Assembly: GCA_011037195.1 (NCBI GenBank)
Contig: JAAEAF010006082.1
Location: forward strand, 1 to 64,000
Source: Triatoma infestans
Lineage: Eukaryota > Arthropoda > Insecta > Hemiptera > Reduviidae
Length of the DNA: 64,000 nt
Direction of reading: 5' to 3'
In this document: positions 34,001 to 46,000 of the stretch, piece after piece
How positions within the stretch are numbered: the first letter of the stretch is position 1
Layout of the letters: every line of letters starts with the position of its first letter
Notes under the pieces: generated by a model
What the model saw: the letters and a program-made list of their open reading frames with translations, nothing else
Told to the model about the DNA's origin: nothing
Databases searched by the model: none
Translations under genes and position numbers: made by a program

Positions 34001-37000
34001 GGAAGATCTATTATTTTCCTACTCTTCAAGCAGGGTAATGTGAATGAAGTAAATAACTATAGAGGAATCTCCTGCTTAGATGCCAAAATATTCACAGGAC
34101 TCTTGCTTCGTTGTCTGCCCTGTTAAGTGAATTCTAGTCTGGCTTCAGACGTGGTTACTCCGCAATTGACAACTTCTTTGTTGTAACCAACATGATTAAA
34201 CCTAAATTTATGCGATCAGGAAGTAAGTTGTATTGTTTTTTTGTAAACCTAAAAGTAGCCTTCGACTCTGTAGATCACAATTCACTATTTTTGAAGCTTT
34301 TTAATCTTGCGGTTTCGTCCAAATTTATTAATACTTTGAAAACTTTATATTCCCCTTTATATGCTGTTAGGTTCCAGGATGGCATTTCTGAATTTTTGAG
34401 AGCCACTAGTGGGGTTCATCAAGATCGCCTACTCAGTCCGATATTATTCTCACTTTTCTGGATGATTTACCTCTGGCTCTTGAAGGTGGTGTTCTTATAG
34501 ATGGAGCTGTATTCAAGATATTAATGTATGCCGATGATGACTTTTAGCGGATAACCCTACTATTCTCAGAAGAAATATTAAAATTTAGAATCTTTTCTGA
34601 TGTCTGGAATTTATCCTTAAATTTAAACAAATCTAAAATTATGTATTTCGAAGGGAGGTAGCTTGCTTTCTCTGAACGTTGACTTCCCAATGGTTTACAC
34701 GTGGAAGTAGTAAATCAGTATAAATATACGGGTGTTTTGTTGTCTACTCCATTATCTATGACTTCTTACTTGAAAGACAGAATCTTTTCGGCAAAATTCG
34801 GGATAGGTTCTCGTATGATTTCATTGCAAATAACTCAGTCCAGTTCTCGGCTAAATATACTTTTTTTTAATGCAGTTTCCCGTACCATGGTTTGTTATGC
34901 GTGTAGGTTTGGGGCTTTCAAAGGTATGAAGAATTAGAAAAATTCCACAGATTTTTTATTAAAAAAGTTTTCAGATTGCCTTCAGTATATGCTTCCCATT
35001 GAAACGTCAACAACTCTTATTAAGGTTATTACATTTTCACTACATTTTAGATACTGTCTCAATATTCTTAACTTGCCCGATAACCGCCTTCCCAAAATAT
35101 TGGCATTGGCGATTATTAAGAATAAAATTTTTTGGTTTAAGCATGGGTCTTCCTTAGCTCAATGTTACTCCTGTATATTGATTCATCTATAGCAAATATG
35201 TCTAGTTGGCGGAAGCAACTGACGGCTATTGTACAAAGAATAGGGATTCATCATCTTGAAGAGTGTGTGGAGTTGGCTGTTGCTCTACGAGTGTTTTATT
35301 ATATAAAGAGTTGGACTATTCTGTCAAGCCTTGCAGCTTGATGTCCAACTCAGCGAACCTAACGTTTAGTCAACTTGGTTGGCTATTCAGACTTCGCGGT
35401 GAACTGCTCTATTTAAATTATACCCTTTGGGTTGAGAGAAGTAACTCCTTGTGTTCGCTATGTAACTCTCGCGCGAGGGAGGATGTCTACAACTTTTTGG
35501 CTGAGTGGTCCATCCTCTCCGAGTTACGTTTCCTTTATGTTGCGACAAACTATCTAGATCGCAGTTGTTGTTATTCTTCAATGGCGAAAACAGCATTGCT
35601 TTTAATGACAATTAATGACATTATTAATTTTACGCCTGGCAATATAAGATACAATTTAATTATGGAAGCTTCCTTGTATTATTACTATTCAGGTTCTTTT
35701 TTGTTTTAACTAAATGTATTTAGTAATTTAGTTAAGCATTTAGTTATTTAGGAAACTAATTCTTTTTTTATTTAAAAAAAAATATTTTTTTTATTATGTT
35801 TAAGTGAATGACTTTCTTTTCTTTCTTTTTACTTTATTATAATAATTATTATTATTTTTCTCTTTTTTCTTTCTTTCTTCAACTTTTGTAGGTCTTAGTT
35901 ATTAGCTTTTATTTCCTTAAATGTTTGTTCAATTTATAAAACAATTATATATATGTACATCAACCTCCAGCAGACGGTTTACCATTGCCGTAGAATACTT
36001 CTTTCTTTTTTAGATGTACCTCTTATAATTTTTTCCAAATATAATTATTATTTTTATATAGTTGTAGACTAGTATCTTTAAATTACTTGTAATGGGTAGT
36101 TTTTCTTTATAGAAATACCAATTTTTTAGCCTATTTTTTTTTTTTTTTTTTTGGCCTTTTAACAATAATAATCATAATTTTAAATTAAATGACATCAAAT
36201 TTCAAAATTTAAACCTAGCACTTGGCATCATAACCTCTACAAACTTCTAGCTTAGTCACATAAATTTGCTAATTTATAATAAAATCCTCTCTCGTTATGT
36301 CTTATATAAAAACTTTGAGATACACTCAATAAAAAATTTTAACGAATTAATAAAAAAATAATTTTTTTAACAAACTAAATAACGAGAGAATTGAAGGAAA
36401 AAAATGAAGTTTTCTTTAAAATATCTGTTGGTGAGTATTAGAACTTGTTTTTAAAAAAAAATTTGGGACTATTTCAAATTGTTTGCTCATGTTTTACATA
36501 ATTTATTAATTTACTTTTTTAATCATTTTAATTTCACTTAATTATATTATTTTCATTACTTACATGTATATATATATGTAGTTGATTACGTCAACTCTTG
36601 AAAATAGCCTAACTAGACGACAAAACGTCGAAATTGATTATAAGATGAAATAATAAAAAAAGAAGGCAAAAAAATTGATATTTCTATTAAAAAAAAACAA
36701 AAAAAAACTACCCATTACAAATTATTATTATTATTAAGAAAGCTACACTTGGAATATCGGGCTGTTAGATGTTGTATGGCAGAAATTGCCTTCGACAGGG
36801 TGTAAGTTAAAAAAATATATATATAAAAAGCTACAACTTCTATTTGAAACATTTCTCCGAGAAAATTCACTGAAGTGGTAAATATTTGTGGGTTTATTTT
36901 TCCTCTAAAGTGCAATTTTAGTTTTTTTTTTAAATTTCATCATCTAAATAATATTAATTAGAATTAAATATGTTGACAAAATTCCGAGTTTGAAGAACAT

Positions 37001-40000
37001 CGGTTAACTGAAAGTGCGTTTTTACTGAACAGTAGTTTTCCAGTTTTCTGCGCTTTTCTCCACAAAAAAAGACGGATTTCATTAAATTTGTTATACTAAC
37101 TATGATTACAAAGGCCTATCACTTTTGTTTGAAACTGTTTTCCGAGATAGTTCAGTTAATGAAGTTTAGAGGGAGGCAATGCTTCTCTCAAAAAAAGTCA
37201 TTTTATTAAATTTAGCTTCTCAATTGATATAAAATTAAAAACAATTATATTTAGTAAATAAGATTTTTTTAATTAGTTTAAACAGTTGTGATTAGTTTAC
37301 ATCCAGGAGTGGATTCCCAGGCCAGCCACTGCAACCCCGAAAGATTATTGTTGAGCATGTATTTGTTTTTCCTCATATGGAAACCTCAGTAACACCAGCT
37401 TTCCAAACAACAGATCTAGGATATTCACCGGTGAGAATCTCCTCTAATTCAGAGGCGCTATCTACAGTTGTCATCACCAACCAGACCCAAGAAATACATT
37501 TTCCTATTAAATATTCAGTAGTCAGTGAGCAGAATCAACCCCATTCTAATGGTTCCATGGTTCTGTAAAAAATCCGAAAGGCGATCCAATCCACAGGGTA
37601 TCCTTGTTTTAAAAGATGATTTAATTAAGGTTAAACAGATATGATCGTATAACATCTGACTGATATAACCAGCATACCTGGTTACATCATTCATTTCTAC
37701 ATCATTCAGCTCGGCCCGCCTAACATCTCATGGCAAAGGTGCCATAAATGCAATTCTTCCTTTAGCTACAGCTTACGTTTGTGCTCCCACAGGAATGAAA
37801 CATGTACTACCCATAGCGAGAGCTCTAATCACTAAATACGCGAGAGTTTCTGCCTTTGAATTAATTTCATCAAACACTCACATTGTCTAATTTTAAGATT
37901 GTCTCATGCATTGATGTATTATCAACTTTTTTAAAATGGATCACATAGTCCGTGACATTAGCGTCTTCTGTCGGTGGTTCCCAGGCAAGATAGACTTCTG
38001 AATCGGTTACACTGACTGCATGCAGCTCTGATATTGGTCCTGGTAATAATCCTGTGCCTATTCAATGTAAGAAAACTTATTAAGATATACCAGTGTTAGT
38101 TAATGTCAAAAAAGCGTCGAAAATGAAGTGTTAATGAACTACTTGCCTTCTTCAAAACACTGAACAATATTGCCAATGTATGGTATACAGGTGGTTGCCG
38201 TGGCAGCCAATGACTGGCTTACAACCCCTGAGCACAGGGGTAGACAAGCGGCAGGTACTCCTCGACGAGAGCAACAAGGGCTGTGGTTTCTACCTCCAGC
38301 ACCGCAACGTACTAGCTTTGAGAATTCCGATCCACAAACTCCGGCCAAAGATTTCAACTCTGACATTTTGGCATCATAACTGCACAATGACATACATGAT
38401 GAACTGAGTCCTGCGCTGGAACAGCACGCAGTTACGTTGTAATAGGTTTCTTCCCTTTCCAGTTGGGCTTGAAATATCTGTAACAAATGAGAAATACAAT
38501 TGCTTGTTATATATATATATTCTCAATTTCCCAGCTCCCAGCCCACTTGGAATTTTAAAATCATTTACTAGTCAGCTCTTAATTAATAATAAATGGTTGG
38601 AATGGCACTTTAGATGGAACCATAACATTTGCTCCACAAGCTAAATTTAAATTAATTTCTCCAAAATAACCATCTCCGAAAAAACATTTCCGGATAGGAA
38701 ATATAATGTGTAGTTAGTATACACAGTTGAAAGAAAATCGTTGGTGCCACTTTTGACAAAATCGCAAATCGAAACTATTCATCAAGGGACACTCTCTGTG
38801 ACCGTTTTTTGACGAAGCTTTCCTGCCAAATTCATTGAAGGGCGCATGGAGAATATCACAATTTTTCGTTTTTGAGTTATGATATTGTTATATTATGTTT
38901 CGAGGTTGAGATCGGAGGCGATGGAAGAAAAATTTAATGGAAGAGATTATCGATAGGTGTTTGATAGAAGGCGACTGGGGAAGTAGAACGATGAGAAAAA
39001 AAGAGACTTCTAAACGTTCCAAATCCGAAGTACAACCGCTGTTGATTTTGATAAACACTCTTTTTCAAAATCCATTTGGTCATTTCAGGGCTGTTGCATC
39101 TTGCGACATTTAAGTTCATCAAACTGACAAAGCGTTTTATGGAAAAATTGGTTCAAGCTTCTACCAGATGGCGCAGACTCTAAAAAAAAAAGAAAGTTAT
39201 TTGCTGCTTGATTGCTAATGGATGTTATTTACCTTGCTTTGTGTATTGAATACGATTCTTTGCGAAGGATCTCCTTTTCCATGGATGTTCGAAGCGACTA
39301 CAAAAGCTTCGTACAGAGTGTTACTCTCCAGATCTTCCAGTATGTATGGGGGCATGATCTGAAATATACAAATATTGATCAGTGACATTTTACTGGTTAA
39401 GTAAATTATATTCGTAATAATCAAGTTATAATAAAAAACCAAGAGCAAAGTACTTCGTAAATTATTGTGTACTCTTGTTGTTGCAATTGCCGCACATGTA
39501 GATCGTAATTGATGACAGAATCACCAAGAAACTCTGGTGGATCCCAGTGCAATATTGCATAATCAACATCAATGTTTGTTACACGTATTTTCAGTGGAGG
39601 ACTCGGCAAGACACCGTATCCTTGCATTAAGCAATCTTTGTATGTTGGTATATATTTTAAACATCTGAAAGATTCAAAAAACAAGAAAAAAAGGTAAAAT
39701 GATATTCATTGAATAAGATAAAATCAAATGATAATAAGGTAAAATCAATTCATTGAATGATATTCAAGAAGTTGGTTAACAATTCGCAATTTAACTCCCA
39801 GACTTACTTAAAATAATTAAAATCCAGCTGTGTTATATTGCCTAGACATAAGTCCAGGCAGATTTCTGGCAGACCACGAGCCTTACAGCATGGAGTATGA
39901 TCTACCCCATTGGCTAAACAAGAGAAAGTAGTTTGTGCCCAAGGTGCGCAGATCATCATATCTGCCACTTCTAAATCCGCATTTTCAGTCAATCCACATA

Positions 40001-43000
40001 GTTTACTCAAACATCTATAATATAATTTCGTTAATGTTAATTATAATATAAATCATCCAAGTATGAGAGAATCTTGTCGCATTCGAATTCGAAGTTAAAA
40101 GGATACTCCTCCATCTCATGCTAATAGTACTTACTTCTCATGTTTGATACCCTTTTCTACACAACATTGTTTTATATTTGGAAGTTTTGGTACTTTCTTT
40201 GGCGTTTGACTTCTCATCTGTCCGGGGACTAAAGTTAGAGATCGTATTGGATTCGATGGAAGGCTGGTACCATGTTTATTCTTAGCTACTAATGTCACTT
40301 CATACATAGTAAATGGCATTAACTCCTTAATAACTACATAATTGCTTTGGTTGTCAGAGACCTGAAACATAATTTTAAAAATCTATAGTTTATGAAAAAT
40401 GGCAAGTGAATAGAAGGGAGTATATTAAATGTAACTAAAAGAGAGTGGAATAACAGAAATGAAACTCAATATCACGCATATGGCCAATTTCATGAAATGA
40501 CTAATTTATCAATTTCATGAACCTTAAATTTCCAAATCTTAATTTCTACGACTTTGTAATTGGAAGTGCCTCTTTCTTATGAAGTTAAAATTACTGTAAA
40601 ATTGATGTTGAGGTTCGGTCACAAAAAGCTCTTTTTTCAAATTTTCACTGACGTTTTGGCAAATTTATTGCCTTCTTCAGGGTTTGTACACAGGTTACAA
40701 AGCAAATAAAGAATACACACAAATATAATAAAACTAAATATATATACAAAAATTAATAAATCAATAAATATATTATATATAGCAAATTGAAATTTCTTTT
40801 AAACTATTGCTATTATGGCAGAAATAAATCAGAATTAAACTACATCTTAACAAATGAAATTTAAAAAACATGTAGTATATAAGACTGTAAAATATGAAAA
40901 TCTAAGATAAGAAGTGTGCTTACAAAAATATTCCTTTTTGAATTTCTTAAAAACTTCAGTTTAACTTATGATCCATGTCAAATTCATGTTTGTGTTGTAT
41001 GAAATGTTTGGATAGTGCTAGAGTGCATGTGATCGTTTTTTTTTGCTTGCAGTCGTATTTATGTTGGTACAATCTATTTTTTAAATATTGAGATGTCTGT
41101 CCTGAGCATTGTAAACAAATTATTTTATAAATAACATTATAGGAAAATTTTTGTGAGTACACTGTGTTAGCAAAACATCGGTGAAAATTTGAAAAAAAAG
41201 TTCTTTTGTAACCGAACCTCAACATCCATTTTACATCATATAGCTGTCGTAACGAACATCCAAACGTTAAAATTATTGACATTTCAGATGACTTCTTAGA
41301 TTGTAGTCCTACATTTTTAGATTTGAAACACAATATATAATCTACACTTTCAATAATATCCATATTAAATGACGGGTCATAAATTACATTATTTAAATTG
41401 CGCAGAATAAGTTGATGGTCCAAGAGCTTGGGATCCCAGCGGGTTGCAGAGCTAAGTGATGTGGGCAAATACTTTGGTTTGGAATTGTATAAGGGCTATA
41501 TCACCATAACTTCACTTTCATTATGTCTATTCTTTTACAGAAGACAGTATAGGGTGATTCAGTTAAGATGGGTCATGCTGACATGCTTTTTTCGGGGGTA
41601 TAGTTAACCGCAACCTTAAAAGATCTATTGTCCCCTTCGAGGATTATTTCTTTTAGAAGTTATATGATCTGGGAAGGTTCTAGAGAGGATATCTTTCGGA
41701 TGCATCGAAGATTCTAATGTCTTCCGTCAGGAGGAGTATTGGAGTCCGTCAGGAGGAGTATTGAAGCATCTTCCAAATCCCCATAGAATGTGCAGGCGCT
41801 GACGCGTTTTCGGTCCAGCTTCTTCAGATATCCCATCAGAAATCTGTTAACATCACCGGCTATTTTTTTTACTCAGACCGAAGCACCTCTCAGAACTTTT
41901 CTCATCATAGCTGCACAAAAGAGTGTTGGCTCAGTCCTAGGATGTTTATCTGGAGCATTGATCTCTTCACTTCCTTTTTATTTTTGAGCTCTTCTTGTAG
42001 AGGTACAAAAGGTTCCGGCTTACAAGGGAATCTGCACCTTTCTTTGCTAGATTGTTTGGCCATCACGTCTTCTAATCCAACAGCCTTAGCACTCAAAAGA
42101 GGAGACTAGACTTTAAGAATAGTTGTCTTGGTGGATGTGTATATGCAATGCTGGAAATACTTGTGTTTTCATTTGATAGGCTCTTTCATTTTGTAGTCAT
42201 CAAATGGTTTCGGATGACAGTTCGTCATCAGAAAGTCTTTTTATAGACAGTCAGTGATTGCAGACTGTTAATCAAAACATTCTGAAGGTATGCCCAAATA
42301 TCTTAGTGAACACGAAACAAGGCAATCATGAAGGAAAGGAAAAAACAGCACTTTTTCAGGACTCCAGGCTCTTCCACTTTCAGGAGATGCTTGACAATAA
42401 AGTGAAGCCTACGTTTCTGAAAAAATGACGTGGTTTGCCGAGAAAATGAGTATACTCTTGGTCCGGTGTCCGGGACAGTGGTCGTCGCATATACTGTGCA
42501 ATCAACCCTGGAAACTGTTGAAAACTTACGACGGTGAAATTCTAAACATATCGCATCCACTTTACAAACCTCATCTCGCCCATCAGATTTCTTATTATTT
42601 AAGTCCTGCTGGAGTCATATGAGGCCTCAAGTTTCACAGCGAAGAAGTGAAAACTTATAAAACTGACTCTCACTTCAAAATGAAGAATTTTTTATTGATG
42701 GCAAAAAGAAACAGGGAAGTTTGTACTAGACAATGTTGAAATGTATTAGTGATCGAAAACTAAGTAAATTGTGAAATTTATTTAATACACCATACAAAAA
42801 TTTCAACCATTCGTCTCTATGACCCTCCTATTTAATACATCACTATTTGTCTCTATGACCTCCTATTTAATACACCATATATTGCAACCATTTGTCTCTA
42901 TGACCCTCCTATTTAATACACCATATAAAAATTGCAACCATTTGTCTCTATGACTCTCCTATTTAATACATCACTATTTGTCTCTATGACCTCCTATTTA

Positions 43001-46000
43001 ATACACCATATTGCAACCATTTGTCTCTAAGATCCTCCTTTTTTAACTTTGCATTCGATTATTGCAACATTACATTCTTAATGATGTGAAAATTTAACAG
43101 CGGAAATTCAGCCAACAGAAACTCTATGGAACAAATGATTATTGACATTTTTTGGAACATAGTGTAGATGTTTAAAAACTTGAAGGCGTTCTGTTTAATA
43201 GAACAGCACAAAGTCAATTTTGAAAGAGAACACTTTTTCTTTAATTTTTTAACAAATATAGAATCATATGAAAACATAAATTCGTGTTACTGTAGAGTGT
43301 TGAAATAGTAGAACGCTTAAACAAGATTAGTCAAGGATAAAAAGCGTTTCTGACAAGGTTGTTTTTCTAAGCATAACTAATGATGTTCTCAAAGTGTGAG
43401 ATTTCCTTTTACCGATTTATAATTTCCAAATGTTATGGTGCTTGTAAACTTTATTTGCAAGAGTTACTTAGGTAACTTAGGATTAGTTTTAGCTGATAAC
43501 ATTAGGGGGAAAGAATAACAATTTTAAAATAAAATAGTTTTTTTTTTTTTTACTTTCTGTTACTGCTTCTAAGAGGAAGTATTATGATCGTGCCAAATTT
43601 TCAATATCGAATTTATATTTAAACAATAATCGTTAGAAAACGTTCGCCTGTGTGGCTCAAAAATACATCGTACAGCATAACAAATCATACAGCTCAAAAA
43701 CCAAAAATCGCAGAAAGTAAACTTGGCATTCCGTTTAGGTATTATCATGAGACCGGAGAGTAAGATATCAGTCAGAATTCCTCAACCGAAAGTCATTTGC
43801 TAAATGAATTTTTTACTTTTTTACTATTTTCTCGAAAATGGCTCCACGACTTGCTTTAAATTTCGTATATCAACTATAGATATTGAAAACTTCAACTTTA
43901 ATTTGAAACATTTCACTGAGAAAATTCATTTGAGGGGCTTTTGGTAGTAAGGTGATTTTATGTTTGCCTAGAAAGTGCTAATTAGATTATTACACCATTC
44001 TTTCATCCAAGATTAATATTGATTAGAATTAAATATGTGGCCAAAATTCTGAGTTTGAAAAATCTCGGTAAATGCGTATTTACTGAACAGTTTTTTTAGT
44101 TTTATTGCAATTTTTTGCATTAAATCATTGATGATTTCAATATCAATGATATACAATTATAATAAAGAGACCTATTATTTTCGTTTGACACTTTCTTCAT
44201 TGAAGGGGGTTTTGGAGGTTTAGCTTTCCTTAAAAAGTGGTTTTTATTAAGTTTAGATTCACCCACTGATGTGACATTGAAGACAGTTAACCATGTCAGT
44301 AAGAATATTAAGTTTAGATTCACCCACTGATGTGACATTGAAGACAGTTAACCATGTCAGTAAGAATATAAGTTTCAAGAAAATTTGTCATTTATAATAA
44401 TTGTGTAAATTATAGTAAAATAAAATGGTGTGAGTGTTTCAGAACGATTTTTTATTTATTTTTGATGTTTCTTGTTGGCTTCATTTGAGGGAGACAAAGT
44501 TATGGAGTTTTGACTTGACACTTGTCTAATGTTGGTAGGAATACAGTGATTTCTATGAAATCGAATGCCATGAAAAATCAGATGCGAAACAGAAAACAAG
44601 AGAATTTGTTCAACTGGAAAAAACCCAGAACTGCCAAATGAAAATCAGCATTACTTTTCCCTCTGTTACTAATGAAAGAATAAAATATTAAAGCTGCTAA
44701 TGGTTCATCTGGAGAAAATTTAACTGGAAATCTGTCTGTTATCTTTTGAAGCAATAACAAAACTTCAAAACTTTCAAGTTCATTAAGATAATGTATAAGA
44801 TTCAATAAACAACTGATTACCTTAACATTAACTTGTACACTATGCGGTGTTACAATATCTTGACTAGTATTATCGTATGCTGCTGTTGATATTGTACTCG
44901 GATCAAAACTTTGCAACATTGTTACATTTACTGTATATTCGGTTACAGTTTCTGGATTGTTGTACGGTGGTATCCATTCAACGGCGAAAGAATTTGCTGA
45001 CAATGGAATCACTTGCACCTCTAGCGGTGAACTTGGCAGTATTTCTGTAAAATAAAGATAATAATAATAATCATAATAAAAACATATTACATAAGATTGT
45101 TAATAATGTTTTTGGTGTTCGTTACGACCGTTGTATTCAATGTTGAAAATGGATTTTGAGGTTCGGTCAAACAAAAGAACTCTTTTTTAAATTTCTACCG
45201 ACGTTTCGGCAAATTTATCCAAGTGTTGGTGATGATATGTCACAGGTTATACTAGATTATTAATTACTACTGGAATTCTCACTAAAAAATTTTTACCCTG
45301 AAGAAGGCAATAAATTTGCCGAAACGTCGGTAGAAATTTAAAAAAGAGTTCTTTTGTTTGACCGAACCTCAAAATCCATTTTCAACATTGTTAATAATGA
45401 AATGGTTTTATGAAAATTAATACATGAAAGAATAGAAAAGAAAAATCTGTCAAATATAAAAGCAGTGTCATTAGATTTGCATAAGAACAATCTCTCGCCG
45501 TATGAGCAGGTAGCTTGAAAGACTTGAGCTGGTTCTGTCAACAATTATCAGTTATACAATATAACCAACCTTCTTGCTATTAATTAATTCACTGCAAATG
45601 AGCTATCTGAGAAATTAATTGTTCAACCTAAGTACAGTGTTAGTTGCATATCTTCTCTCAAATAATCATAGAAAATTCAAATTTCTGTGGTCCGAATAAT
45701 TCTATATATTTATAACTTTCTCTAACTGGTTCAGAAGAAATATTGCAATTGCGTCACATTACTAAATAATGTGTTTACCAAAAATACAAAAAAAGAAAAA
45801 TTGGTGTGAAATCTTACATAACTTTATTTTCCTTCAATTACTATAATAAATTTTAATTGATGAACTTGAAACAAAATTTTTACTATGCTATTCTGCATTA
45901 GCATTAACATGTAGATGGCGCGGATGTTGATGTTTACTTTCTCTCACTCCTAATAAGATAAAGTTATTGCGAACTTGACAAGTTTTTACAGGAAATACAT

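Larger units (their letters stand above)
32396..35720 (+). mobile_element. Decayed LINE (ORF1 with coiled coil, partial RT, C-terminal domain)
   Basis: From an ORF1 start at 32412 to the stop at 35707-35709. ORF1 is followed directly by a tandem-repeat patch and then by RT; the endonuclease domain expected between them is missing. Frames are broken many times. It sits on the plus strand inside an intron of the minus-strand Ig/DB/FN3 gene. The clade is not assigned. The 3' end past 35720 is unclear. Confidence 0.75.
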
